Assembly (NCBI RefSeq): GCF_024323335.1
Contig: NC_066583.1
Coordinates: forward strand, 269,161,416-269,225,415
Length of the DNA stretch: 64,000 nt
Origin: Lathyrus oleraceus
Taxonomy: Eukaryota; Streptophyta; Magnoliopsida; Fabales; Fabaceae
Direction of reading: 5' to 3'
Part shown: one piece after another, positions 22,779 through 33,764 of the stretch
How positions within the stretch are numbered: position 1 is the stretch's first letter
Layout: every line of letters starts with the position of its first letter
Notes under the pieces: generated by a model
What the model saw: only the letters and a program-made list of their open reading frames with translations
Told to the model about the DNA's origin: nothing
Databases searched by the model: none
Made by a program: the position numbers and the translations under genes

Positions 22779-24288
22779 TGTTGAGTGTAGTTTTAAGTGT
22801 TGGGTTTTTGTTATCGTCTCCACAGGGATTGTGAGATATCGCCGCCGTTCGACAGTTGTTTCAATTCTTAACTCGTAGTAACAAGGGGGTTTTGGTTTTA
22901 GTCACAGTATCTTGCATAAAAGTGTAATAAAATGCGGTAAAAGTTTTGGTTTTTCTATTTGAGAAATATTGTCAAAGTTAGGGTTTGACGATCACTTTGC
23001 ATGTATATGTTCGATCAACAAAACTTATAAACTCCTTTAGATGACAAACTATTTCACAAAGTCCTCCCAATGTGTTTATCTCTAACACACATTGTGGGTT
23101 TTCCCATTTTGATCCATTGTTTATCTCTAACACAATCTATCAAAATGACAACTTTTTGGTTCAACCTTATGGTGAACAAAATCATTCATTACTATCTCTA
23201 GCTAACAAACAAGATTGGATGAAAACCTAGGTAAAGTGTTGGTAAACATCTCTCGATCATAAACCAACACAAAGAGTTTTCAATAAAACAAAGTTTTCAC
23301 CATATATTCATCATTAAAGAGTTTACAAATGAAGATCATCCCATTTACACACAAAGCTAATGATCATCTACATCTAACCTTGACAAAATGAAGAACTTAG
23401 CCACTCATTTTCATGGTGGCTTGCACAACAAGTCTCGGTTGAAGGTTGATCAACATCCAAGTCGAAGAATCGAGATTGGATGGGAATCCACCTTCTTTTT
23501 GTAGAATAATGTTAAGAGATGAAGAAAAATGGGTTTCTAGGTTACAAAATATCTCTAGAGCAATGCTGAAAATATCTAAAAAAAGTACAAAGTATGGAAG
23601 TGTAAAGTATGGCTCCAAAAAGTAGCCCCTGCTACTTATAGTGCTGCTACTGAGCTGTCATGCTCGCTAGGCGAGCAGAATGGTTCGCCTAGCGAGCCCC
23701 TAAAATAGGCACCAGAGGCACCTGCGCCCAGAGAAATATCCTTTGCCAGATTTGCATGTTCGCTAGGCGAACAAAACCTTCGCTAGGCGAAGCCCATGCT
23801 TCAACCTTCGCTCCAGCGAGCTTAGGAGGTTTTGCTACTGGAATTGCTCGCTGGAAGCTCGCTAATGGCTCGCCTAGCGAGTGAGTGCTGGCTGCGCTTT
23901 TGACCAAGTCTGGGCGTGTTCGCTACCACCTTCGCTGGCTACTCGCCTAGCGAGTTTGTTGATGTTTGCTATTGTAAAATACTGGAGATGTTCGCTGGAT
24001 GCTCGCTGGGTGCTCGCCTAGCGAGAACTTCGCCACAGCACTCGCCTAACGAGTAAGCTGATGAATGCATTCTTTTTCTTGGTCCCTTGCCATTTTCTTG
24101 TGCCTTCATTTTCTATTATTGCATGCCTAATTCCTGCACAATAACGCACAAATCAAAGGTACCAAGATCGTTTAACATTGTATTGCGATTCATCTAAAAT
24201 AAAGGCGGTTTCGAACGCTTTAGCAACAAAAAGGAGTGAAAGATGCCCACATTTGATAGTTCAAATAAGCACTTTTGGGCATCTAACA
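22779..24288 (-). mobile_element. Athila 5' LTR
   Basis: A 1,510 bp LTR. On the minus strand it begins TGTTAGATGCCCAAAAG and ends CTACACTCAACA, next to the primer binding site. It contains a weak TATA-like site on the minus strand (23633-23641). An unusual cluster of CGCCTAGCGA and its reverse complement lies at 23664-24052. Its partner LTR is outside the window, so the pair cannot be dated. Confidence 0.88.
23664..24052. repeat. Cluster of CGCCTAGCGA / TCGCTAGGCG motifs in the Athila LTR
   Basis: Seven exact copies, start positions 23665, 23686, 23761, 23781, 23871, 23944 and 24015, plus one with a single change at 24043. They lie in both orientations and often extend to GCTCGCTAGGCGAGC, a near-palindrome. 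Copies in opposite orientation can pair, so this part of the transcript may form stem-loops. Confidence 0.9.
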
Positions 24289-24319
24289 CTTATTCAAATG
24301 ACTTTAGCAATTTTGCAAT

Positions 24320-24620
24320 TGATTTACCTGAACAACTAGTGGTAATGACCATGTCCTTCATCAAATATTAGACTCATATGGGGATACATGCTATTATCAA
24401 ATATCTCTCAACAACTAGATGATATATTTCAACCACTAGTTGAACAATAGGGGTTCCACACGCCAAAGTGTTGTAGGCCAAACTCGTCAGTTATGGTAAC
24501 AACTCTATTAGTTATGTCATTCAAAAGCTCAATGATACCAAGATCAGGTTGGTATTGTGATGCCAAGTTGTTTGAGTATTGCAACGACATAACCTTCGCT
24601 AGTTCAATTGAGTCATATCA
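24320..24620 (-). pseudogene. Unidentified coding-like remnant
   Basis: On the minus strand one frame reads about 55 codons of balanced protein-like composition (ELAKVMSLQYSNNLASQYQ, GIIELLNDITNRVVTITDE, GVWNPYC). After two or three stops it continues in the same frame with FDNSMYPHMSLIFDEGHGH. It ends near a CAG/GTAAAT splice-donor-like site at about 24316. The composition is unlike its AT-rich surroundings, which suggests an old exon or transposon gene fragment. I do not recognise the family. It is too decayed to be a working gene. Confidence 0.3.
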
Positions 24621-25657
24621 TATCATATACAACAGGTATCTTTTACACCTGTAAATTTATAGCCTAGTACTTATGGCTAATCCTAGGAGAAAATAATGAT
24701 AAATAATTCAAATAATTAGGTTAATCTTCAATTTGGAAAGGTATAAAGGGCTAGGAGGCAACACAAAACAATATGACAAATGGTATATTCAAGCCTCGCC
24801 TTACGACAACATTGTGCAAATAAAATAGCATGTCTTATGTTACAGGACAAACATTTAGTCCAATAGCAGGACTACAAAGACCATTTTTAAGTTATTAATC
24901 ATTTGGATAAACTAATCCAATAACATTCCTTTGATAGTATTGTTATTATTATCATTTTTATTTATTTCTTCTCTCAATCTATTTAATGTTTGTCCATCTT
25001 TAACCATGGCCAATTTTACATGGTGTTTTTAATGTTTGATTGCTCGTCGTAAATATAAAATTGTTACAATTCACAATAGTTGCCATGTTTTTGTTAGTTT
25101 ATATACATTTCATAACTGTTTATAGTGATTCCGAATATTTATTTTCATATTGTTTGCAACAATTTAAATTTTTATTAAAAGAATAGCGTTTAGTTTTTAT
25201 ATTTTATTTATAAACAATTTGTTATTATTATTTTTAATATTTATTTTTGTATTTTTGGTAACATTTTCTTTTCTTTTTTTCTTTTACTTTTACTTTTACT
25301 TTTTTTAAAAACAATCACAAATAATATTAATATAATTAATTTAATAAAACTATTATCATTAAAAGAACATCTATTTAAATAGATAAAAAATGTTAATCCA
25401 TATCCAAATTAAGGTTTGTAGATTAACCGGTTTTACCAATGTTTTGCATAACGTGCAATTACATTCTCTCTCAAACCTGTAAAATGAATTGTTAAGATAT
25501 TTATTTTCTAAATCTGAATTATTGTTATATATAATGTAAAAGAGGGTTAGTGAAATCAAAACATGCCACAGAATCCCAATTCTAAAGTTTGGGGATAACA
25601 CATTTGGTCATAACTCATTAGGTACAAATATGAGTGCACTTTGTAGAAAGTTCCATT

Positions 25658-25856
25658 AATTATGTTAATGATACATTTTCTTCCATAACTATTTTTGTGT
25701 AGATATGTCATGAGTATCTTTCCCTAATACTTTATTCTTATATTCTAATGTTTCATACAATTATTATTCAAACCTAACAACAATATCTACACAGAAAATA
25801 ATTATGTTAATGATACATTTTCTTCCATAACTATTTTTGTGTAGATATGGCATGAG
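25658..25856. repeat. 57 bp direct repeat separated by about 85 bp
   Basis: AATTATGTTAATGATACATTT through TGTGTAGATATGKCATGAG occurs at 25658-25714 and again at 25800-25856, with one difference seen. The segment between them contains ATATCTACACAGAAAAT, which is partly complementary to the repeat end. It could be a local duplication or the ends of a small element. Confidence 0.75.
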
Positions 25857-26469
25857 GGATAATAACCATAATGAAAAACATACAGTCGGATGATGCATAA
25901 CAAGCAAGGGTTTCATCTTTTATAAGTAAATAAACAAAAACATCATTAAACCAAGAAAATAATAGGTTCAAGTAAAACAAAACCCGATTAGAACCTAGAC
26001 GGTACTTGTCGGCGATAAAACAGGTCAAAAAATTCACCTACAAAGTCTTCTTTTATGCTTTTTATAACCAACAAAGACGAAATATAGAAAAAGGGAAATG
26101 AGAATCGAAATCTTGATTTAGGAACATAGAAATGTATAAAAGAAGTAGACAAGAAAATAAGAAGTTATAATTTTTATTTTACCTCTGCGTAACAACCATT
26201 TGATTGAACTTTCGTTATGATATTATGGTTATTATCCAACAATTTATTCAATAAAATTATGGTAGGTAGAATTTCAAACCAATAAACTAAAATTTGAAAC
26301 CGACGAACATGCTTCAATGAGGAATTAGTGAAAATGTTTAGAAAGATTTAAGATATGAATTTGGATTTTAGGAAAATCAAAATAGCATCGAGAAGATGAG
26401 GAAAATCGAAAAATAAAGATTTTGAAAAACAAAATATTTAGTGGGAAGCTTAACTCTTTTAGAATTTTA

Positions 26470-26793
26470 GTGAAAAGGTAAAAAGAACACCTAAAAGGGG
26501 AGGGCGATTTATCACTAACCGTTGCAGCCCACTAATTTCCATTTTATCTTTTTCAAATGAATAAGTAATATATGCCCACACTTGCTCCAATATCAACGAG
26601 AGTTTACTTAACCGTCACAATTCACTTATTAAGGCTATTGGTAAACATGTCGTGTCAAAAATCTCTATATACTTTGAAAAATCAGAGACGGTTGTCCAAA
26701 ACTGTTGTGTCAACCCTCATAATACATAGAGGAGGGAGATTTTAATTTAACCGTAACAGTTTATGTATCGCAAAATAATTTTTTCTTGTAGTG
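26470..26793. mobile_element. Terminal region of a CACTA-type DNA transposon (one end)
   Basis: The sequence ends TTTTCTTGTAGTG (26781-26793), the inverted complement of CACTACAAGAAAA, the common CACTA terminus of plants. Upstream lie several variants of a subterminal unit (ACCGTTGCAGCCCA, ACCGTCACAATTCA, CTGTTGTGTCAACC, ACCGTAACAGTTTA) near 26518, 26612, 26700 and 26750, as expected for such ends. The opposite terminus is not found in this window's spacer, and no transposase is recognisable. The left limit given is approximate. Confidence 0.5.
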
Positions 26794-27022
26794 GTAAGAA
26801 AAATACATCTTGTGAAGTTCATTGAGCAAAGAAGGAAAGAGGCTTGTTGGCCAATGGAGAGGTCCTCACCTTCACTCAATCAGTGACATAAATGAACTGA
26901 ACAATGATATCTCAATTGATTTAATGAAATATATATTTGGTTCATATCTTAATGATAAACAAATTTTGCTATGGAATGGTTACCAAATTCCTGCCCATGA
27001 AGAAATCAAAAGTAAGAGGTAT
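26794..27022 (+). other. Unidentified coding-like segment next to the CACTA end
   Basis: One frame is open from 26794 to a TAA at 27031 (KEGKRLVGQWRGPHLHSISD, IFGSYLNDKQILLWNGYQIP). It has no ATG near its start. The composition looks like real protein, but I cannot name a family. It could be a fragment of a host or transposon gene captured between the CACTA end and the miniature LTR element. Confidence 0.3.
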
Positions 27023-27688
27023 TGTAAATAAAATAACTCATAATTATTGAGAATATAGTAAGTGTGAGTAATGTGGGTAATAATCTCACATTTGTTGGTT
27101 GGATATACGGAGACTCGAGCATTTATAAGTGAGAGAACTCATCCACCTATCACCTTAAGGTTTTATGTGAATATGTGGTGTGTCTCTCGCAAAGGTGTTG
27201 CTCTAAAAAAAAGAAGTTTCACAATGTTCAATGTTCACTAGTGAAAACCTCCATAAACATATGGTATAAGAGCCTTTAGTTCGAGAGAGGGACTGACTTA
27301 CTTGTATCAAAAGTCAACAGTGCCACAATGGTGGTTAGTAAGAAACGTTATTTTCAAGAGTCTCAATGGCATCACAAGAGTGGTGAGTAAGAAACGTTTC
27401 ATGTGGTACAAGAGTTTGTAGAAGTAAGAAGAGCTTCCACTTGAGGGGGAGTATTGTGGACTTACACTTGAGATAGAGTGTTGAGAATATAGAAAGTGTG
27501 AGTTTGTGAGTAATAGTCTCATTTTGGTTGAAAATATGTAGACTTGAATATTTATAAGTGAGAGAACCCACACACCTATCACCTTAAGTTTTTGGATGAA
27601 TATGCGGTCTGTCTCTCATAAAGGTGTTGCTCTAAAAGAAGAAGTTTCACAATATTCAATGCTCCATAGTAAAAAAACTCCTCCAACA
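27023..27688 (+). mobile_element. TRIM-like miniature LTR element
   Basis: Two direct repeats of about 237 bp (27023-27259) and 234 bp (27455-27688), roughly 80% alike by eye, flank only 195 bp. Directly after the first repeat comes TGGTATAAGAGC (27262-27273), one base off the initiator-Met primer site. Directly before the second comes a polypurine tract GAGGGGGAG (27443-27451). No coding sequence is present. This is the layout of a terminal-repeat retrotransposon in miniature, mobilised in trans. I do not see a matching target duplication, so it is old or its 5' boundary is imprecise. Confidence 0.6.
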
Positions 27689-27886
27689 ATAATCACTCTA
27701 TAACTAACTTTATTTTATATAAAAAAATTATTCAAAAGACCGTCAAGGTAGGTAGGTTTAAGTTAAAAGTGATGAAAATAAAAGAAATCAGTGTTATAGT
27801 AATAAAATGAAGCAAGAGTTTCCAAAGAGTCTTGTAAAATCGCAGTTACTTGTTAAAAAATAATTATATTTTGGATCTTGATATCA
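27689..27886. other. Short unassigned spacer
   Basis: About 200 bp between the TRIM-like element and the Copia LTR. No ORF of note. A TGATATCAAGATCC-like sequence on the minus strand next to 27886 resembles a Copia primer binding site. Confidence 0.4.
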
Positions 27887-28321
27887 TGATTTTCATACTA
27901 TTTCAATTTCTATGAAAAACAGTAAAAACGTACTCGGATCCATGGTGCTGATTCTTGTTTGGTTCTCGATCTTATTACCAATTGTTGTCTCCTCTCTTCC
28001 TTCTTCTTTATGTACATATTTGATGATGAAGATACTGTTGTGTATTTGTGAGAAAAATGAGAAGGAATGAGAAAAGTTGTTGTTTTTTTTCAAAGGTCTC
28101 TATTTATAGTCATCTTACTCCAACAGATACATTTCATTCCAAGAGACATGTCCCAACATCCATGAAGAGAGAGAAGAGGGATTTTAATTTTGAATTTCAA
28201 AATAAAACCCCATTGGCTTAATGATACATCAACCCAAATAATCATCACATTAGGGTATCCTTTATTTAAGCCAAACTTTTAATTATATTAGTCATAATAA
28301 TTGGATTAATAAATTAATCCA
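27887..28321 (-). mobile_element. LTR of the decayed Ty1/copia element
   Basis: On the minus strand it begins TGGATTAATTTATTAATCC right after a polypurine tract (GTCAAGTGGGAGACT, 28323-28337) and carries a TATA box CTATAAATAG (28100-28109). The end near 27887 is inferred from a CA dinucleotide followed by a primer-site-like sequence and could be wrong. The Copia pol remnant lies upstream of it on the same strand, so by position it is the 3' LTR. Confidence 0.55.
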
Positions 28322-28739
28322 ATAGTCTCCCACTTGACTCATGTGAAAACTTGATATTTTACTATTATACTATAATTGTGCACCATTCATTAAAAGCACC
28401 AAGTCATTATCTTTAATGAATTGAAATGATTGGATCATGGCGGTCACAAATTATTCATCAACTTGATTCCTTTCATGCATCACGAATCAATCTAATTCAA
28501 ATAACTTTAAGGAATACAATAATATGTCTTTCATGTCTTTATAAAGACATCCTTGTCATCACATATTAATAGTAATTATAATATGAATAACAAACCTCAA
28601 CAGAAACATAACCTTAATTACAAGTGTCATATAATACGAACATTAAACTATACATGTATATATACCAATCATATTATACTGTTAACAAGGACTTTTTTGA
28701 TAATGTCCATCCTTTCTACATGGCCAACAAATGTCTTGG
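28322..28739 (-). other. Copia 3' noncoding region and polypurine tract
   Basis: Between RNase H and the LTR. No ORF. The polypurine tract AAGTGGGAGACT on the minus strand abuts the LTR. Confidence 0.6.
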
Positions 28740-29807
28740 GCGGTAAACCTTTAGTTAACGGATCCGCTATCATTAAATATGTACCAATATATTCAAATGA
28801 CACATTTTGTTTCTACATATCTTCTTTCACTGATAAGTACATAAAATCCATGTGTTTAGCACCTTTAGAATAGGTATCATTATTAGAGAAGAAGATAGCT
28901 GCAGAATTATCATAATAAATTCTTAGCGGCCTAGCTATACTATCGACAATATCAAACCCTAAGATGAAGTTTCGTAACCACAATGATTGAATTGTGGCCT
29001 CAAAGCATGCCACAAATTCTGCCTCCATAATTGCTTTCCACTCTTCCATGGTATTACTCCTCCATCCAGAAGAAAAACATATCCAAATATGGATTTTCTT
29101 GAGACCACACATCCTGCAAAGTCTGAATCTGAGTAGCCAACCACTTCAAGTTGATATGATCTTCTATATATAAGCATGTAATCTTTGGTACCTTGTAAGT
29201 ACCTAAGAACTTTCTTTGCAGCTTTCTAGTGATCCATTTCAGGATTACTTTGATATCAACCTAACATACCGAGGGCAAAACTGATATTCGATAGAGTACA
29301 TGTTTGGGCATACATCAAGCTCCCAACTACTGATGCATAGGAAATATACTTCATTTCTTTTAGTTCTAATTCATTTTTGGGACATTGCATTTGACTAAAC
29401 TTGTCCCATTTCTGAATAGGAGCTATCCCAACAGAGCATTTATCCATTCTGAATCTCTCTAATATTTTATTTATATAGCCTTTCTGAGACAATCCCAATA
29501 GTCGTGATATATTATGAAATATTTCTATTCCTATCACATATGATGCCTCACCCATATCCTTCATTTAAAATGTATTTGTGAGAAGCTTCTTTACATCATG
29601 TAACAAAGTAAAATCATTGGTAGCAAGTAAAATATCATCTTCATATAAGACTAAAATTATGAGTTTGCTCCCACTAACCTTCATATAGATACACATATCT
29701 ACGATGTTCTCTACAAAACCATATGACAAAATAATATTGTTAAATTTAAGATACCATTGTCTGGAAGCTTGCTTTAGTCCATATATTGACTTATTTAATT
29801 TACACAC
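28740..29807 (-). pseudogene. Ty1/copia pol remnant: C-terminal reverse transcriptase and RNase H
   Basis: Starting at the Tat-element junction (29807) the minus strand encodes CKLNKSIYGLKQASRQWYLK and the RT active-site region, with YEDD in place of YVDD. It continues with EASYVIGIEIF and YASVVGSLMYA. RNase H follows with GYSDSDFAGC, MEAEFVACFEA and YYDNSAA, ending in AKHMDFMYL. The pieces lie in at least three frames with stops, so the copy is dead. The N-terminal part (gag, protease, integrase, start of RT) is missing because the Tat element inserted at 29808. If it survives it should lie beyond the right edge. The motifs are of a Tork/TNT1-like Copia type rather than a Sirevirus. Confidence 0.85.
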
Positions 29808-30539
29808 TGTTTACCGTGAAAATTGGTAAACAACCGCTAGTCTTCCAAATTACAGAAACTTTGGTTACTCACAGGATCGACTAGTATCCTTGAATAAAAA
29901 TATTTGATGAAAGCGTTATTAAGAAGATAAATGGCAAAAATGCAAGTGAAGTATAAAACAATGTTTGATAAATGACTGATACTAAAAGATAATTGTTAAA
30001 CAAGAAGATGTAAATAAGCTTTAATTGATATACGTATAATGGTGTTATCAAACGTACATTCTCAATTGTACTCTTTTCTATACACACTGGATACTTTGAG
30101 TAAATATGATTTATTATACAGTAATTTGAACACCCCAATCCTAACATCAGGATGCCTATTTATACTAAATTAAAATAACTGTCTCCAACGAATCTTTTTC
30201 CAGGAACTGACACATTACATTCGGCATGCCTTCGACTCATGAGAATGTTCCACGTATCATTTCTTATCAAAAGTGGATAAGAATGAAATACGGTTACTCC
30301 TTTGCCATTCAAAATTCGAATATATGCCGAACAACCATTCCGTCGAAGTAACCTTTTGAACTTGAGATTATCTCTAAGCCTTACATTCATCTTCTTACAC
30401 AGAAGGCAGACTTCGACACATCCTGAGTTTCATATTCTTGTCAAACAATACTTTGTATCGAAATCCTAGATAACTCCAAAGAGCATTCTTTTTCCTTATT
30501 TTATCACGTCTAACCTAATATCGAAATTCCCACCTAACA
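29808..30539 (-). mobile_element. 3' LTR of the Tat-lineage element
   Basis: On the plus strand it runs from TGTTTACCGTG to CCCACCTAACA (732 bp), so on the minus strand it starts TGTTAGGTGGG and ends CACGGTAAACA. A polypurine-like TTTGGGGGACAATT (minus) abuts it at 30540-30556. A TATA box on the minus strand lies at 30156-30164. The first 25 bp form an 8 bp stem (TGTTTACC...GGTAAACA, 29808-29832). The partner LTR is not in the window, so boundaries rest on TG..CA ends and the polypurine tract. Confidence 0.72.
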
Positions 30540-30992
30540 AATTGTCCCCCAAACAATGCCTCTTTTCGATCTATAGAAGAAAAAAGTATTATTTTGTTTC
30601 TTGACAAACTTATTTCGATATCACACAACTTTTCCTCTACTATGACGTCACCGTCATGATGACCACTTTAGTAAAACGTTGTTTCAGAACCCACGTGAGG
30701 ATCCTTGGGTAATCATCATGTTTCCTAGCCCTTAGGAAATCGTGCCTAGCCATTAACTACTACCACTCATCATGGTCATTTACACTGACACGTGCACACT
30801 TTCTCTTTCCCCATTAATGCCTAAACAAAAACGATTTCCAATTCCCTGCTTATAAATAGACATTCTCAATATTTTTTCTTTCTTTTTCTATCTCAACTCT
30901 TCACATTTTGATCCTTCTCAAAGAACCACACTTCTTCCACTCTTCATCTTCCTTAAGTAAAAAAATACCTACTTCAGTTCCTCTTTTCAAAA
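30540..30992 (+). promoter_or_regulatory. Promoter-like region of the antisense plant-mobile-domain gene
   Basis: Between the LTR and the ATG. It holds TGACGTCA (30642-30649), CACGTG at 30692-30697 and 30789-30794 (the second as GACACGTGC, an ABRE/G-box form), and TATAAATA (30851-30858). A CT-rich 135 bp leader leads to the ATG at 30993. The spacing is that of an ordinary plant RNA polymerase II promoter. Use of these sites is inference. Confidence 0.6.
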
Positions 30993-33310
30993 ATGGCATC
31001 ATCTACGAAAATCACTAAATAATCCAACAAAAACACCAAAGATTCCAGGAAATCTCAAAGCCTTCCACTTGCTGACAAGATCTTGGGCCCAAACACCATG
31101 GGTAACCAACAGTATGTTCCAGAACCATTAACTGAAGAATAAAGGATGACTTTTCAATCTCAGGTACTAATTCCTATTTCTATTTCTGGGAAAATGCATG
31201 CAATGCTAGGACCTCTGTCTAACCCAAATATTGATCCTGATAGGCTCAAGGAATTTTCCCCCACCTACCATAGATATAAACCCATAGCTTGCATCAAAAA
31301 ACCCAAGGCCAATGAGGAAACCCACACTAATGAAAACCCTCATCCAGATAACCAAGGTAACCTTTCGACTAAGGAACCCATCAACTTGAATTATATGAAC
31401 CATAGTTTCAGGGTATTTTGGTCATGTCCCCTATTTCGAGATCCCTCAGATTATTTAAGTTGGCTAGAAAAAATTGAGAAAAAGAAATCCCAAGTCTGGA
31501 AAGAAATGGGCATTTTTGACCTGATACAATTGTCGAAAGTAGGACCTGGATATTGCAGTCTATGCTAGTTTCTTCTTTGTACTATTGGAATAATACCCAT
31601 CATATTTTTCACCTTTCCTGTGGTATGATGACACCCACATTGCTCGACATTGCTTCCATACCATGACTCAAACCTATGGGCGAAACCTATGACCCAAACT
31701 TCTTATCTAAAGACAATATTGGTTTCGACACTTCCAGGGCCGCCTTCACCATGCATATTGCTTACTACCATGACAAAGATATTGAAGAAGTTTCCGACAC
31801 TTAACGTATTGCTTTCCTGGATTTGTGGTTGTCTCACTGTGTCTTTTGTTCGAAGTCTCTCCAAGTAGCCAAGAAATTTCTTACATTGGCAAATCAGCTT
31901 CATGTTGGGCGCAACGTATGCCTCAGCAAAATGATCTTAGCCAATCTCTATGAATATATGGGCGAAGGAGTCACTGCCCTAAATAATATTCAAACAAAGG
32001 GAAATGTTTTATTCTCTGGCCCCTTCTGGTTGCTGCAGTTATGGTTAAATGCCAGCTTTGAAGCATGCCTTCCAAACCGCAACCCCATTGATGTGGATGC
32101 TGCAGAGGTGAGAAATATGAGAGTCGAAGGAACGCACTTAGCAATGTTAACTCCAAGCGATGAAGGTTGAAAATTTCAGCAAAGTTTCACTAATCACATG
32201 ATGATATTTTCTAAGCACTACAACTTCACCCCATCCATGGTCCCCTTTTCCTTTAGAACCTATGGTGCAGACTGGTTTACAAGGAAGTTTCCCTCTCTGT
32301 CGAATGATAAAAAGTCTGAATCGATTGCTATCTAGGAAGCATTCCTCACTCCTAGAGTATTCTCCCTAAGACTCAATCAGTCGAAGAGTCGGTTTACCTT
32401 GATAGCATACCAACCAAATCTAGTTGCTCAATAGTTTGGCCTAATTCAAATTTTCCCAAAACCTCTCTATGCAAGAAAAAATTCTCTCCTCCTTTATAAT
32501 GCTATTCACACTAAGGCTACTTGAAGCAGGGAAATAGCCAGATATGATGGTCAAACAAAACTCAGTCCATTCGCCTTCAAGCCTTATTTTCTCCGCACTC
32601 ACGAATTCGCCCTGTGGTGGCGTGATTACTATGCAACCGAATTTTTTAATGTTCCTGCATTTCATCGTCATCTTACCAATGTTTTTTCTTCAGTGCAGGA
32701 TAAGGTTAAAAAAGGTATTTCGACTCACATCAAAGAAATCCAAGCATTCCAAAAGTACTTCGAAACTGCCTACAGACCTGATGATCTTAGTCGAACCGTC
32801 CACGAAGCAGCAGTCACTTTGAAGGGGAAATTTATGAAAAAGATGGAATTTTTAAAATTACCTTCATACGTTAAACCTGAGTAACGATATCGAACCACTT
32901 TTAATATGTATCCACCTAAATTCCCTCGACTACCAAGTGCTGAATTTGGTGTGGCTTTTAACCCTCCATTTCCAGGTTAGTTCTTCTGTGGGGACTTTAT
33001 AAAAATTCTTCGACAAAAATCTCAGAAAAAAGTTAAACGGGTGGTTTCGACTAAGCACAACTTAGACAATTTCAAAGGGTACCTTCATATTGACATATAA
33101 GACGTTCACGTAGAATCAAAAATTTATGAAGGTGTGGAATGGGATGTTTTTCGACTCACTCATTCTTTTTGGTCCTTACTTCTTTATTTTTAAATAATTT
33201 GATCTCTCTTTCCAGCTGTAAGAGTTCCACCCAAGAAAACTGCCCCCACAACAAAAAGACTCACTGAAGCAAGAGAGGAGGATACCAGTAAAACAACACC
33301 AACAACAAAG

Positions 33311-33393
33311 GTATGTGTATTCCACATAATGACACCTTCGAATTGGGCAACACTTTCTTCTTACTTATTGTTCCTCCTCTTTTTCTTTTTTAG
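33311..33393 (+). other. Predicted intron in the plant-mobile-domain gene
   Basis: GTATGTGTATT at the donor, a pyrimidine tract and TTTTTTAG at the acceptor; 83 bp. The flanking exons join in frame (…TTK / ANRKPP…). Confidence 0.65.
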
Positions 33394-33684
33394 GCCAACC
33401 GAAAGCCACCGTTAACCCCCAAGAAAAGGAAGTAAAAAGAAATCAAGGTCGAAGCCACTGACTCCGACGATGAGGACTTATCTCTAGATGCCCCCAAACC
33501 CACAAAAACAAAGAGGAAGAAACAACTGAAGCTCCAAGGTGCTCCTGACCAATCGAAAAAGACTCGTACGTCGAAAAGACCTCTCGCCCAGGAAACAACT
33601 GGTGTTGAATTTGAGCCTTTGTCGAAAATGACGCTAGAACAAATGGAGAGTGATAACTCCAGTCTTGGGGTTGAAGATCCTAAG

Positions 33685-33764
33685 GTAAAAGTTTTCACCC
33701 TTATTTTTTACTAGATATATTCTCCTTTCGCCTTCGACTTACCCAATCTTCGTATTATTTCCAG
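33685..33764 (+). other. Predicted intron in the plant-mobile-domain gene
   Basis: AAG/GTAAAAG donor and TATTTCCAG/GTTGC acceptor; 80 bp. Flanking exons join in frame (VEDPK / VAAANLQ). Confidence 0.65.

Larger units (their letters stand above)
1..24288 (-). mobile_element. Athila-lineage Ty3/gypsy retrotransposon, split by nested insertions, left end off-window
   Basis: Reading on the minus strand the order is 5' LTR (22779-24288), primer binding site (22758-22775), gag, protease, RT, RNase H and integrase (2090-22652), then an extra-ORF remnant (1289-1561). The gag-pro part ends at 20544 and resumes at 5487 in the same reading frame, because a solo LTR (5493-20538) with its CATCC duplication sits between. 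Without that insert about 9.2 kb of the element is in the window. The tRNA-Asp-like primer site, the D-L-G-S-S protease and the FMDD reverse transcriptase fit the Athila lineage. The base pairs after the LTR are CTTAT; the matching copy would lie off the left edge. Confidence 0.88.
24289..26469. other. AT-rich spacer with little recognisable content
   Basis: A low-GC stretch outside the Athila element. Apart from a coding-like remnant at 24320-24620 and a 57 bp direct repeat near 25.7 kb I recognise nothing. The only ORFs are short and rich in Phe, Ile and Asn. Pyrimidine and T tracts near 25260-25310 and poly-AT segments are prominent. Confidence 0.6.

Noticed and set aside
26822..27031. Small host gene starting at 26822
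   Set aside because: The frame begins with TTG, not ATG, in a plant genome, and is cut off by the TRIM-like element; kept only as an unidentified coding-like segment.
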